A DNA stretch of 64,000 bases from Terriglobia bacterium. Its GTDB lineage: Bacteria > Acidobacteriota > Terriglobia > Terriglobales > Acidobacteriaceae. Made by a program: the position numbers and the translations under genes. Below, in pieces: positions 34,685-44,090 of this stretch (positions are counted from its first letter, which is position 1; each line of letters opens with the position of its first letter). The stretch is from NCBI GenBank assembly GCA_020073565.1, contig JAIQEY010000029.1, positions 1 to 64,000 of the forward strand, in the 5' to 3' direction. A model generated the notes under the pieces. The model searched no databases. It saw only the letters and a program-made list of their open reading frames with translations, and was not told the origin of the DNA.

Positions 34685-37258
34685 ATGACTCACAGGCGGA
34701 GTCGCAATTATTCTCTCAGCGTTGTTGTTGCTTTCTTCGCAATTCTGATCGTGTCCGTCGCCTTCGTTGCCCAGGCGCAAATGACAGCTTCAGGTCAGCA
34801 ATCTGTTCAGCAAGCCGTTCTATCCGCGCGGCAGGATAGCGCACGCTCGCATGCCCTGCATCACCCGGCGCTACCCGGAGCCAACAACGCCGAACCCACT
34901 CCTGCGATCCGCAGGCAGAGCGACAGACTCGCCGCCGGCCCGATGGCTTCGGACACGCCGATACTCATTTTAGCGGCGACCTACAGCTCAGGAGGAGAGG
35001 GTGCCCTCTCGGTAGCCGTGGCGGATGTGAACAACGATGGCAAGCCCGACCTAATCGTGGCGAACTGCGGCAAGACCCTTGACACTTGCTTGAGCGGCGT
35101 AGTTGGAGTGCTGCTGGGGAACGGCGACGGGACTTTTAAGCCTCCCGTGACCTACGGCTCGGGCGGGGCAATAGCGCAGTCCGTTGCCGTGGGGGATGTG
35201 AACAATGACGGCAAGCCCGACCTGGTCGTCGCGAATGGCTGCGACAGCCAAGGCTGCGCCCACGCTGTAATTGGTGTGCTCCTGGGCAACGGCGACGGAA
35301 GCTTTCAGCCTGCGCTGACCTACAGCTCAGGCGGGTATTATTCCGACTCGGTGGCCGTGGCAGATGTGAACAACGACAGCAAACCCGACCTGCTTGTGTC
35401 GAACTTTTGCTCGGATTCCAGTTGTGCAAATGGCACGGTGGCTGTGCTGCTCGGCAATGGCGATGGAAGTTTCGGGACGGCTCTCACTTACAACTCTGGT
35501 GGGATTCAGACCACCTCGATCGCTGTGCGTGATGTGAACAACGACGGCAAGCCCGACCTGTTGATCACGAACGAATGCGTTAGCAAAAGTAGCTGTGACG
35601 GCTCAGTCGGGGTGTTGCTGGGCAACGGCGACGGAACTTTCCAGCCGGCCACTACCCGCGGCTCGGGCGGGTCGGCGGCAGAATCCATCGCGGTGGCAGA
35701 TGTGAACAACGACGGCAAGCCCGACCTACTCGTGGCCAACCAACAGGGCAGCAGCCCCAATTACAGTCAGGTATTGGCTGTGCTGCTGGGCAACGGCGAC
35801 GGAACCTTCCAGCCTACAGTGAGCTACAGCTTCGGCGGCTCTGGAGCGCAATCTGGAGCCGTGGGGGATGTGAACGGGGATGGCAAGCCCGATCTAGTAT
35901 TAGCGGGCGGTTCAGCGGTGGGTGTGCTGCTGGGCAACGGCGACGGAACCTTCCAGCCTGCGGAGACCTATAGCTCGGGCGGGTATCCGGCCTACTCGGT
36001 AGCCGTTGCGGATATCAACGGGGATGGCAGGCCCGACGTGCTGGTGACGAACTATTGTACGAGCATCGACCCGTGTGGCGGCGGCTTGGTGGGCGTGCTA
36101 CTAAACAACACAGGACCCCACATTTCTACGACGACGGCTCTGGTGTCGAGTGCCAACCCGTCGGACATCCGCCAAATTGTGACCTACACTGCGGTTGTCA
36201 CCAGCCAGTCCGGCGAACCGGTGACGGGAACCGTGGCATTCCAAGACGGGGGCTCGGCGGTCGCAACGTTCACCGTAGCGGGCAATCAGGCTGCCTACAG
36301 CACACAGTACAAAACAGTAGGCGTTCACGCGATCACAGCCGCATACTCCGGTGATCTTCACAACTCTAACAGCATTTCCGCGACGCTGACGGAATACATT
36401 CGCGGTGCTTCGCACACGGTTGTGATCACGTCAGGTACGCCCTCGTTCGTGGGTCAGCCAGTGACCTTCACGTCGACAGTGACATCGGCATATGGCGCGA
36501 TTCCGAACGGCGAGCTGATGACATTCTACGACGGCACCACTGCGATCGGCACGGGCACCACGGCTGGTGGTGTGGCGACCTTCACAACCTCCTCGCTGAC
36601 TGTCAAGACGCACAGCATAAAGGCGACCTACGCCGGGGACACGACATTCAAGCCGAGTAGTGGGATGGTTACGCAGGTGGTGGTCAAGGACCAGACGAAC
36701 ACGACCCTGAGCTCGAGTCTCAATCCCTCAATCTATGGACAACCTGTGACCTTGACGGCGACCGTTACACCGACCGGGCCTTACCCGCTGACAGGTGCCG
36801 TGACGTTTCGGGACGGAACGCTCGCGATTGGAACGGCGACGCCGCGCGGAGGCGTAGCGACTGTTACCAAGCCCAGACTCGCCGTGGGCACACACTCGAT
36901 TACAGCGGCCTACGGCGGGGATGCGTCTAACGGCAAAAGTGGGTCGTCAGCGATCAAGCAGACCGTGAGTCAGGCTTCAATCAGTATGGTGCTGACCTCA
37001 ACTCCAAATCCGTCGGCTTTCGGCGCATCAGTCAAGTTCACGGCCAGGTTGACCAGCAATGGCGGCCTGCCGTCGGGGCAGCCCGTCACTTTCAGCTACA
37101 ACGGCGGGACCCAGGGGACTGCGAACGTCAGCAGTACGGGCGTGGCAACGTTCTCGACCATAACGCTGCCGCGCGGATCGGACGTGGTCACAGCTGCGTA
37201 TGCGGGCAGCGCGGGCTACAGTTCGGCTTCGGCGACCGTGACCCAGGTGGTGCACTGA
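34685..37258 (+). CDS. secreted FG-GAP (VCBS) and Ig-like repeat protein
   Basis: 857 residues with a signal peptide (YSLSVVVAFFAILIVSVAFVAQAQ). Residues about 100-475 are seven FG-GAP/VCBS repeats of about 55 residues (VAVADVNNDGKPDLLVAN, then GVLLGNGDGTFQPA), each with the Ca-binding D-x-N-x-D-G loop, forming a beta-propeller. Residues about 480-857 are four Ig-like (Big_3-type) domains (PVTGTVAFQDGG; HAITAAYSGD). Such proteins are extracellular adhesion or surface proteins, and the Ig part may anchor or space the propeller. It has its own terminator and no partner genes. Confidence 0.92.
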   Translation: MTHRRSRNYSLSVVVAFFAILIVSVAFVAQAQMTASGQQSVQQAVLSARQDSARSHALHHPALPGANNAEPTPAIRRQSDRLAAGPMASDTPILILAATYSSGGEGALSVAVADVNNDGKPDLIVANCGKTLDTCLSGVVGVLLGNGDGTFKPPVTYGSGGAIAQSVAVGDVNNDGKPDLVVANGCDSQGCAHAVIGVLLGNGDGSFQPALTYSSGGYYSDSVAVADVNNDSKPDLLVSNFCSDSSCANGTVAVLLGNGDGSFGTALTYNSGGIQTTSIAVRDVNNDGKPDLLITNECVSKSSCDGSVGVLLGNGDGTFQPATTRGSGGSAAESIAVADVNNDGKPDLLVANQQGSSPNYSQVLAVLLGNGDGTFQPTVSYSFGGSGAQSGAVGDVNGDGKPDLVLAGGSAVGVLLGNGDGTFQPAETYSSGGYPAYSVAVADINGDGRPDVLVTNYCTSIDPCGGGLVGVLLNNTGPHISTTTALVSSANPSDIRQIVTYTAVVTSQSGEPVTGTVAFQDGGSAVATFTVAGNQAAYSTQYKTVGVHAITAAYSGDLHNSNSISATLTEYIRGASHTVVITSGTPSFVGQPVTFTSTVTSAYGAIPNGELMTFYDGTTAIGTGTTAGGVATFTTSSLTVKTHSIKATYAGDTTFKPSSGMVTQVVVKDQTNTTLSSSLNPSIYGQPVTLTATVTPTGPYPLTGAVTFRDGTLAIGTATPRGGVATVTKPRLAVGTHSITAAYGGDASNGKSGSSAIKQTVSQASISMVLTSTPNPSAFGASVKFTARLTSNGGLPSGQPVTFSYNGGTQGTANVSSTGVATFSTITLPRGSDVVTAAYAGSAGYSSASATVTQVVH

Positions 37259-37312
37259 AAAGGACCGGGCCGAGGAGGCTTACCGATTTGTCCGACCCAA
37301 GATCGCAGATGA

Positions 37313-37341
37313 GCCGCCCGATGTTTGGGCGGCCTTTCTTT
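37313..37341 (+). terminator. rho-independent terminator
   Basis: GCCGCCC (37313-37319) pairs with GGGCGGC (37327-37333), followed by CTTTCTTTT. It lies 55 bases after the FG-GAP/Ig gene. Confidence 0.85.
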
Positions 37342-37449
37342 TGCATCCCGCCGACAGTGGTTGCGCGGTGAGCGTTGTAAGCAGTATGTGTTGTAACCAA
37401 AAACTGTCAACTGACGCTAACAGGCAATTTCACTCAGAACCCCGCGGCG

Positions 37450-37812
37450 TCAGGTCGCAAATTGGGCGTGGTCGCGGATGATACGGAGCTTGTCTTCGCC
37501 CAGGCCATGCAACTCATCCGGGTTGATACGCCCTTCCCGCACGAGGTCAGCCAAGACGAGGAGGAGCATGGAGTATTTGAATTCGTACTTCGCGTCGATC
37601 TCTTTCCGACGCTGCGTCAAATGGCGTTCAAGTTCCCACAGCTCGTCTGGCTCCTTGATCCGCGCTGCGATCTGCTTCGCTTCTTGGATGGTTGCTTCCA
37701 ACTCCCGATGCAGGGCGCGGTCGAAGGCTCGACGGGCAATCGTCTTCTCCTTCGGTGACCAACGCAGGTCGCGCATCTTCGAATAGATGTTTTGAGTCGG
37801 CAGGGTGGCCAT
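37450..37812 (-). CDS. hypothetical protein linked to a recombinase
   Basis: 120 residues from the ATG at 37812, with GAGGAG about 9 bases upstream. Mostly helical and charged (KTIARRAFDRALHRELEATI, LWELERHLTQRRKEIDAKYE), ending DELHGLGEDKLRIIRD. No known domain. It reads in the same direction as the recombinase upstream, and the recombinase frame runs into it, so the two probably move together. Confidence 0.7.
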   Translation of the reverse strand: MATLPTQNIYSKMRDLRWSPKEKTIARRAFDRALHRELEATIQEAKQIAARIKEPDELWELERHLTQRRKEIDAKYEFKYSMLLLVLADLVREGRINPDELHGLGEDKLRIIRDHAQFAT

Positions 37813-38835
37813 GATCGCAATCTCCTCGCCGAATTGTATCTCCAGCCCCTGTTGCTTGCATGCTTTTCGGCTGGTTCTGTTCGGCACTAGCTTTGGCCAC
37901 AATTCCAAGGTTGAAGCGGTCGTTCACCGGATGCCCAAGGTTCTGCTTGCAGCCCAGGTATCGTTCGGTCGTCTGCACAGAGGCGTGCCCGAGCAGAAAT
38001 TGAATCTGTTCGATCTCGCCGCCACTCGAATGGCACAACTTCGCGCACGTTCGCCGCAGATCGTGCGGCGCGATGCGCTCCAGCCCCGCTTTTTCGCAGC
38101 ACCCCTTTACCACGTACCAGACCACGTTCTGGGAGATCGCTTTGCCCCAAACCTTTCCGGTCCGGCTCACTCGCCGAAAAATCTTTCCGTCCCTGATCCC
38201 GGCAGCCTCCGCCCACTCGTCGAGCGCCCCCTTCGCCCATCCCGGAATCGGAACCGTGCGAATGTGCCCACCCTTGCCGATCAAATCCACGATGGCCCAG
38301 TGCTCCTGCCGTTGTTGCACATCGCTCATCTCCAACCCGACCAGCTCGGATCGGCGGAGTCCACAACCAAAAAGCAACGCGAGCATGGCATAGTCGCGTT
38401 TCTCACGCATGCGGTCGCCTCGGGCGCGGCTTAGCACCTGTGAGCTTTGCTCCAGGCTCAGCCAGTTGCCCGAGCGGAGCCCGAGCTGCTTCACGCCTTT
38501 GACTCGGCTGATCCCGGCTGCCAGGTCGGGACTGAGCAGCCCGGCGTCTGCGGCCTCGTGCGCCAGCCGCCGCACGGCGGCCAGTTGCTGATTGATGGTG
38601 TTGGCCGCGAGCCTTCGGGATTCCAGGTACATGCGGTAGCGCACCACGACGATGCGATTGAACGCCAAGCGGGGTTCGGAGCAGTACCAGGTGATGAACT
38701 GATTGATCGCAAACTGATAGACCGGCGCGAGCCCGGCGAAGTGAGGCTGTTGAGCACGGCCATTTTGGAATGGTCGAGGTCGGGGAGTCGGAGTACGATC
38801 CGACGATAGTTCAGTTTGGCTTTTCGCTTTCGCAT
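37628..38835 (-). pseudogene. tyrosine recombinase, frameshifted near the N-terminus
   Basis: The ATG at 38835 starts MRKRKAKLNYRRIVLRLPDL...VLNSLTSPGSR. The matching continuation (YQFAINQFITWYCSEPRLAF) is in a different frame, so one base was probably lost near 38731. The core is then complete: Arg in GCGLRRSELVGL, Lys in GKGGHIRTVPI, HxxR in PHDLRRTCAK, and His...Tyr in LLGHASVQTTERYLGC. Past the usual end (VNDR) the frame stays open for about 85 codons, overlapping the next gene. Confidence 0.8.
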
Positions 38836-38851
38836 GCTGGCGGCCCTCCAC

Positions 38852-39121
38852 TCCGCAGCATGGGATTAAGGCACAGGCCTAGTCTTGGCGAAAAGCTGAT
38901 ATGCAAGTCGTTCTGAGTTTGCCATGGGCCTGCGGCCCACCCATAGGGATGAAAGCGCGTAGCTAAGGTTCATTGATTCCAAATGGGTTACTTGCGACTT
39001 TCGACGGAGTGTAATCGCCTGATAACAGAAGTTACCGCGCAACCACTTCCGCGTGACGCAAAAGAAACGTCGCCCCGACATCAGGCGGCAGATCGTTCCT
39101 TCCTTCAACACCCACGACGAT
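38852..39121. repeat. spacer with hairpin and IS-end-like sequence
   Basis: Positions 38912-38953 repeat (inverted) the 33218-33259 hairpin element. About 38998-39013 is TTTCGACGGAGTGTAA, identical to the 31.74 kb end of the IS110 element. It may be the trace of a related insertion. No gene is seen. Confidence 0.5.
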
Positions 39122-40939
39122 TTAATCTACGGCGAAGCTGGAAATGGTAAACCAGTCGTAGGGGTCAGTCGGCAAAGTTGTGATGCTTGCGATTTCTGTG
39201 CCGAAAATGCCGATTGGATCACTCAAATTGTCGGTCCTGTGCACTAGCTCGCCGTTATCGCTGTTCCACAGCAGAAGAGCGCGGGACGTCAGTACGACGA
39301 AAATATTGCTTGTGGCCACAGCGGCCGTGACTCGCACCTTTTCCCTTGAAAGCTTTAGCTGCGATTTCACCTTGTTGATGCGTGTATCGAACCACGTCAA
39401 TTCATCATCCTGGCCGTCGACCTTGGAATGGGCAGCGATGAACCGGACGCCGGGCGCTGGGGAAAGTACCGCGCAGTGACAGACTCTGACTCTGTCCAGC
39501 ACGACACCGTCGGCGGTGCGGATCACGGTCACGTCGTTGGTGACGCTGTTGAGCGCATAGACCAGGCTGCCGTCGGCCGTGGGAACGAGTTGCGCATGCC
39601 GTTGCGGCTCACCACCGCCGCCGAGCGGTTCATTCATCCCAACCGCCAGAAGCCCGCCCGCCAGAGCGAGCAGGGAGTTCGCTATTGTGTTGCCGACGCT
39701 GTTCTTCCCGGTAGTGATGACTCGCTCCACACGCTGCTGGCGGAAGTCGATCAGGGCCACCTTGCCCTGCGCGTTGCCCTCTCTGTCGGTGATTAGCATC
39801 ACTCCCTTACTTTGTCGGGGAAGGTAGATCATTGGGCCGGGGCTTCCGCCGATGCCGATTTCTTTTTCCGATGAGCCAAGCAGCGTGATGCGCGTGCTCG
39901 TCCCGTCACCTCCGGCGGGAAGGTACCGCATCTGATCCATGTTGGTGATCCAAATCCCTTGCTGGTCGCCGACCCGGTACCAACGCTGCGGACGTGGCCC
40001 CGTTTCGATGGTAAGCGGGGCGGAAGCCCCATTGAATTCCATGAAACGTCCGCCGGTGTAGTCTCCTCCTCCAATGTACAAGGCACGCCCGGTCGCGGGA
40101 TTGATCCCCAAGTGGTGCGTAAGAACGGACCCTAGATTACCGACAGGGAATTCAGCTGCGACGGTTAGCTCTTTGGGATCGACGACCAACACGCGAGCAC
40201 CATCCTCGTGCTTGGTTTTGTCCGAATCGGCGCCGAGGGCCAATACATACAGCCACGACCCCTCAGGCGAGAGCACCATGTCCCATAAACCGCGCACCTG
40301 CGAGCTTTTTGCAAGTTCGTAGCGGCTCGCGCCGGATTCGGTCCGCCGCTCAAATGAATGCACGACCCACTGGTCCTGGGCCCGCTGAGCCCCTTGCCGT
40401 AAGAACACGCGGCTGGCATCGGCATTGCTCGCTGCCAAATGCGCGCGGTAATCGAGCTTAATTGCCGCCGACTCGAAGTTCTTCTCCGTATCGATGACCG
40501 TGACCTGGGTCCGATCTGGGCTCGCGTGGTAGCACACGCACAACAGGCGGCCCCTGTTCGCCGTCGGAGAACAATCGACGGACGTTCCACTGCCCAGGGG
40601 TATGTTCTGCCTGATCTGTCGCGCAACCGCATCGATGACGATTAAGCGAAAGTGGTTCGTGTTGCTGGTCGGTTGCCCGTCACGCCCGGCCGGAATCGCG
40701 GGCAGTTCTTCGGCAACGATATAGAGGGTGGCGGAGCGCGCATCGAATTGCGCCACCCGTGGTCGTGATTCTAGCGGAATGGTCGCGGTCTGATTCCATT
40801 TCGTAGTGTCGAAGACCGCTACCGCCGGTGGGTTTCGCAGGACGATGTACGCTTCGTGCCGGTTCTGCGCGAATATGAAAGAACTCAGCAAAGACGCTGC
40901 GGCAAAGCCGCAGAAGGATGAGGTGAGAAGGTACCGCAT
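39122..40939 (-). CDS. secreted beta-propeller-like protein
   Basis: 605 residues from the ATG at 40939 (GGAGGTGTGTG upstream) with a signal peptide (RYLLTSSFCGFAAASLLSSFIFAQ). Repeated blocks of YVTN/6-bladed-propeller type follow: AYIVLRNPPAVAVFDTTKWN, ATLYIVAEELPAI, WLYVLALGADSDK, ALYIGGGDYTGG and SLVYALNSVTNDVTVIRTADG. The C-terminus again has WDTR/WNSDNGELVHR blades. No catalytic residues are recognised; a scaffold or sensor role outside the membrane is likely. It appears monocistronic. Confidence 0.75.
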   Translation of the reverse strand: MRYLLTSSFCGFAAASLLSSFIFAQNRHEAYIVLRNPPAVAVFDTTKWNQTATIPLESRPRVAQFDARSATLYIVAEELPAIPAGRDGQPTSNTNHFRLIVIDAVARQIRQNIPLGSGTSVDCSPTANRGRLLCVCYHASPDRTQVTVIDTEKNFESAAIKLDYRAHLAASNADASRVFLRQGAQRAQDQWVVHSFERRTESGASRYELAKSSQVRGLWDMVLSPEGSWLYVLALGADSDKTKHEDGARVLVVDPKELTVAAEFPVGNLGSVLTHHLGINPATGRALYIGGGDYTGGRFMEFNGASAPLTIETGPRPQRWYRVGDQQGIWITNMDQMRYLPAGGDGTSTRITLLGSSEKEIGIGGSPGPMIYLPRQSKGVMLITDREGNAQGKVALIDFRQQRVERVITTGKNSVGNTIANSLLALAGGLLAVGMNEPLGGGGEPQRHAQLVPTADGSLVYALNSVTNDVTVIRTADGVVLDRVRVCHCAVLSPAPGVRFIAAHSKVDGQDDELTWFDTRINKVKSQLKLSREKVRVTAAVATSNIFVVLTSRALLLWNSDNGELVHRTDNLSDPIGIFGTEIASITTLPTDPYDWFTISSFAVD

Positions 40940-41267
40940 CACACACCTCCTTCTTGTCCCCGGCGAAGGTCGTCTCATTCACCGGGCAAGATGGGCCCGC
41001 GCATTCTCGGAAGCAAGAGAATTCCAACTCTTTGTGTAGGAGCCACTCTTCGAGAGAGACAGATCAATCCAATACGGCGGAGCACATTACGTCAGTGATG
41101 CCGGTCACGTCCTGGGGCGGAGGGGTGGATTCGGGCCGCCCCCCCCATCTGCGTTGGGTATAGGCGTTGCTGTCGATAAATGTCGTTTAGACTCTTTGAC
41201 CTTGGTTCCCGGCGAACAAATGGCGCAAGCTGGTGAGAACGCCTGATTGCGACACCTCGCCTGGGTC
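40940..41267. other. spacer, no gene
   Basis: 328 bases between two minus-strand genes, with an eight-C run at about 41138-41146. Short frames here overlap neighbours or lack coding character. The promoter of the 39.1 kb gene should lie here but is not identified. Confidence 0.4.
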
Positions 41268-41675
41268 TCAACAATGGGGGCCACCTTCGGCAGAGCAAGC
41301 GACGGCGAATGCTATGCCGATAAGGGCACCCACAACGACTAGGCTGACAATCAGAATCTTCGCACCCTTCGACAATCCTTTTTGATGTACTTCCCGAACA
41401 TCTTCGTATGTCAACTTGTGAATTCTTCCGGTTTTCTGGTCGGTAACGACGAAGGCTGTATCCGAGATATCGCTCACCTTGCCACTGAATTTCTTCTGAT
41501 TGTCGATCTTCTTTCTTACGGTGATCTTGACAGCCTTGTCCTTCCCCTGGGCTTGGTGGAGGATTTGTTGCATCTCGGCCGGGGTTTGCACTGGAGACTG
41601 CGGCTGGGTTTGTGCAATCAGACTCCCGTGCAGAAGGACAGCGACAAGCACTACCGCGATCATTTTGTACAGCAT
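41268..41675 (-). CDS. hypothetical exported/membrane protein with SH3/LSM-like domain
   Basis: 135 residues: signal peptide (YKMIAVVLVAVLLHGSLIAQ), a small beta domain (VKITVRKKIDNQKKFSGKVS, DISDTAFVVTDQKTGRIHKL, TYEDVREV) resembling LSM/SH3 barrels, and a C-terminal hydrophobic segment (GAKILIVSLVVVGALIGIAF) ending in two Cys. This 'K-x2-G-V--I---F-V-D--TG----L-Y-DV--V' arrangement is common in acidobacterial secreted proteins of unknown role. It is downstream of the outer-membrane protein gene on the same strand. Confidence 0.75.
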   Translation of the reverse strand: MLYKMIAVVLVAVLLHGSLIAQTQPQSPVQTPAEMQQILHQAQGKDKAVKITVRKKIDNQKKFSGKVSDISDTAFVVTDQKTGRIHKLTYEDVREVHQKGLSKGAKILIVSLVVVGALIGIAFAVACSAEGGPHC

Positions 41676-41729
41676 TTCGCACCTCCTGTGGGGTGCTGGC
41701 TCTATCGAGCCGCGCTACGGAATTTGTTA

Positions 41730-42452
41730 TTACTTCCGGGAGCCCTTCTCCCCCAAGCGGAACGTGATGCCGCAGGAGAAACGGTAATTGTCCTGCCACC
41801 CGCTCAGCGTCGGCAGACCTTGGACAGGCGAGAAGTCTGCGTTATCACGACTGAGGTTTGTCCGAATCCAGTCAAACTGCACCAGTCGTAGCGAAACCTG
41901 CGGGTGAACGTGCCAGTCCATTCCCCCGCCCACTCCGGTAGCGAATCCGGCCTCCTTCGCGATGTCGAAGTGATCCTGGTAGCAGGTAAAGTCGATACAG
42001 ATCCAGTTGCCATTAGGTACGGCATAGTGCCGGAACGCCACGCCCACCAGCCCGTGCACAAACGGCGTCACCTTCGGACTGGTACGAATCGTCAATTCCG
42101 GTCCGAACAGGAGCTGGTAGTCGTCGGCACTCGCTCTTTTGCCGTTGGTCCAGACAATGTTCGTGTCGTGTATTTCCGCACCGAAGTCTGCCAACAGGCG
42201 CAGATTGCGCGCTGCGTTGTAGCCGAAGCTGAAGTGCACACCCGGCGAGTTGTGCCGGTCTGTCCCGTATTCATTGTTCAGCATGGTGAAACCGATATAG
42301 CCCTCGGCCGCAGGATAGACTTGGGCTTGTGCGAGCGGCACGCACAAAGATCCCGCGAGGACCATCACACCGAGAACAAGGGTCCACATGGCCTGATAAC
42401 GTGAGAGGCGGAAGCAGAGAGACGGTGCGCTGAGTTTAAGTGTACGTTTCAC
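41730..42452 (-). CDS. outer-membrane beta-barrel protein
   Basis: 240 residues. The GTG at 42452 is chosen because GGAGGA lies 6 bases upstream. A leader (AMWTLVLGVMVLAGSLCVPL, AQA) precedes a small barrel of the OmpA/OprF-like type (AEGYIGFTMLNNEY, NLRLLADFGAEIH, FGPELTIRTSPKVTPFVHGL, GMDWHVHPQVSLRLVQFDWI) ending RFSCGITFRLG. Eight strands are plausible. The function is unknown. Confidence 0.78.
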   Translation of the reverse strand: MKRTLKLSAPSLCFRLSRYQAMWTLVLGVMVLAGSLCVPLAQAQVYPAAEGYIGFTMLNNEYGTDRHNSPGVHFSFGYNAARNLRLLADFGAEIHDTNIVWTNGKRASADDYQLLFGPELTIRTSPKVTPFVHGLVGVAFRHYAVPNGNWICIDFTCYQDHFDIAKEAGFATGVGGGMDWHVHPQVSLRLVQFDWIRTNLSRDNADFSPVQGLPTLSGWQDNYRFSCGITFRLGEKGSRK

Positions 42453-42794
42453 GATGTCCTCCTCTTTGTTCCTCTTTCCCACACAGCATGCTCAGGCCCA
42501 GAGGCGGAAAGTCGTCGGTCTGTCCGAAGGTGATGGGCCTAGAGGTTCTGTCGAAATCGCCTCAGGGGGTGCTGCGTCTCAACTGGCGGGAACTGCTCTT
42601 CGGGGAGGCGAGACACTTACCAGTCTAGTTCCGTTTGATCGGTGGCGGCTCAAGAAAAACCGTTAACCCGAGCGATTCCCAAAATGGGACGTTGCGGCAA
42701 GAAGCCCCCGTGAGTGTTGAAAAAGGGCTGTGCGGAATCGGAAGTTGGTGGATATGAATACCGCAGCACTGAGGAGTTTCTTGCGAGGATGAAA
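42453..42794. repeat. repeat-rich spacer (inverted partner of 34.5 kb)
   Basis: Positions 42558-42610 are the inverted partner of 34490-34543. Both copies happen to encode a similar RLNW-x-E-x-x-F string, so this may be a decayed gene end. No intact gene is present. Confidence 0.5.
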
Positions 42795-42963
42795 CTAAGT
42801 TGTTGCCGGGAGCAGTGATCTTGGTCCTTGGCTGAGGAAGCGGACCAATCTCTTGATGTTCTGCGCGGCCGCAGCCAGGAAGAACTGCTCGCGAACAATA
42901 ACTTAAGGCGTACAGGTCGAAATTTAGGACTGGGTTCTTATTTGTCCCGCTATTAGTTATCAT
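42795..42963 (-). pseudogene. transposase C-terminal remnant
   Basis: Reading the minus strand, VREQFFLAAAAQNIKRLVRF then LSQGPRSLLPATT and TAG (42797-42795). The 'EQ-FLAA-AQNIKRLV--L' pattern is the C-terminal end of IS1182/IS5-type transposases. The preceding NPVLNFDLYALSY is in another frame, so the scrap is itself frameshifted. The rest of the element is missing. Confidence 0.6.
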
Positions 42964-43002
42964 ACACCAGCATGTGTACTAGCTTATACCGGTTAACTTT
43001 TC

Positions 43003-43040
43003 GGTAGTGTCCTAATGCTGCGCACCTTTAGGACACTACC
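43003..43040. repeat. 13-bp inverted repeat (facing IS ends or regulatory hairpin)
   Basis: GGTAGTGTCCTAA (43003-43015) pairs with TTAGGACACTACC (43028-43040). It overlaps the start codon of the next gene. TAGTGTCC-type ends are common in IS elements, and a transposase scrap lies just upstream. Confidence 0.65.
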
Positions 43041-43305
43041 AACGTTTCCGCGTTCTTTAGTACATAAATTGACAAAACTAGAGGTTTTGCAGATCTTCGC
43101 GCACGTTAACGGGTTCCTTAAACCGGACTACGTGCGTACTCGGCTTCGCCCCGCCCCTGACCGGCGTTCCCTCTACAGCTATCTCGGACGCCTCAGGCGT
43201 CAGGGATTGCTCGACCGACATCCGAATTCCAGGCGCGGCCATTTGACCTACCGCCTTACGGACCGAGGGCGTGCCAGGCTGGAATACCTGCGTCGAGGGT
43301 CCTGA
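43015..43305 (+). CDS. small winged-helix DNA-binding protein
   Basis: 96 residues. LTKLEVLQIFAHVNGFL, then SLYSYLGRLRRQGLLDRH and GHLTYRLTDRGRARLEYLRR have the helix / recognition helix / beta-wing order of PadR- or MarR-like winged helices. Its ATG sits in a 13-bp hairpin, which could block translation. It may regulate the small-gene cluster that follows. A later start is possible. Confidence 0.6.
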   Translation: MLRTFRTLPTFPRSLVHKLTKLEVLQIFAHVNGFLKPDYVRTRLRPAPDRRSLYSYLGRLRRQGLLDRHPNSRRGHLTYRLTDRGRARLEYLRRGS

Positions 43306-43316
43306 GGCCGTCCTAA

Positions 43317-43336
43317 CGTTACGTACGTATGTAACG
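43317..43336. promoter_or_regulatory. 20-bp near-palindrome CGTTACGTACGTATGTAACG
   Basis: Two-fold symmetric except for one base pair. It lies between the convergent winged-helix gene and the 43371-43958 gene. It could be an operator or part of a bidirectional terminator; no T-run is present. Confidence 0.35.
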
Positions 43337-43370
43337 GGTGGCTCCGAGGGGCGAACCCTTCACATCGAAA

Positions 43371-43958
43371 TTAGGGGTTTTCTTTAGAAATCAAGTCCCA
43401 CGACAACTCCCAGGTACCACAGTCTCGGCACGCTCCGTCCAGTGCTGGCCCTGTATAGCCGCACGAGCACTCAATGTAGTATTCCCGCCGAACAATCACG
43501 TGCCGTACCTTGTTCCTTCCTTCCGCACAAATTTCCCGAGATCGGCGTGGTGTCACGAACCCCTGCCCGCCCAGCGAATCCGCCAAGAAATGAATTTGAG
43601 ATGCGGGCCGAACCGTGGGAAATTTCGCATCCCGCACAATGTCGAGGATGAGCTGCGAATACGGGGCCAAGCTGGCGCTAACGCCCGGCGCAAGCTCACG
43701 GAGCGCCGTCCTCACTTCTCCTGAAGACTTTGCCGCCAAGAGTCGCGGACCTAACTTCGGCCACAACTGCGGCAACCATCGGCGATAGGTATCGGCGGCT
43801 CCGACCACGGTCGAAGGATCGATCTTTGGTGGCCTGCCTCTTCCCTGCTTTTTCGACGGTCCAGGCGAAATAGTTGTTTGAACGGAGGGAGTCTTCGCTA
43901 CCGAGGGCGTTTTTCGGGAAATTCTTTTTGACACGGCACGATTATACGGATATTCCAC
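43371..43958 (-). CDS. hypothetical protein with AT-hook-like and zinc-ribbon-like motifs
   Basis: 195 residues. A basic, Ser/Pro-rich N-terminus contains GRGRPPK (AT-hook core). The middle is helical (TYRRWLPQLWPKLGPRLLAA). The C-terminus has CSCGYTGPALDGACRDCGTW, a four-Cys zinc-ribbon pattern. DNA binding is inferred; no family is recognised. It is divergent from the next zinc-finger gene, with a TGCGTA/TACGCA inverted repeat (44000-44014) between them. Confidence 0.6.
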   Translation of the reverse strand: MEYPYNRAVSKRISRKTPSVAKTPSVQTTISPGPSKKQGRGRPPKIDPSTVVGAADTYRRWLPQLWPKLGPRLLAAKSSGEVRTALRELAPGVSASLAPYSQLILDIVRDAKFPTVRPASQIHFLADSLGGQGFVTPRRSREICAEGRNKVRHVIVRREYYIECSCGYTGPALDGACRDCGTWELSWDLISKENP

Positions 43959-44090
43959 TCTTCAGGAAAGCATTACTTGGGAGAAAGACCCTCCGCTACT
44001 GCGTAAAGTACGCATTAACAATGGATATCATGTGATTTTTCAATTGCGCACCAGCAAAACCTGTAGTAACACTTTATAAGGAGACTACAG

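Noticed and set aside
41092-41799. 235-codon minus-strand frame
   Set aside because: Overlaps the SH3/LSM-like gene in another frame; composition is Arg/Ser shadow type.
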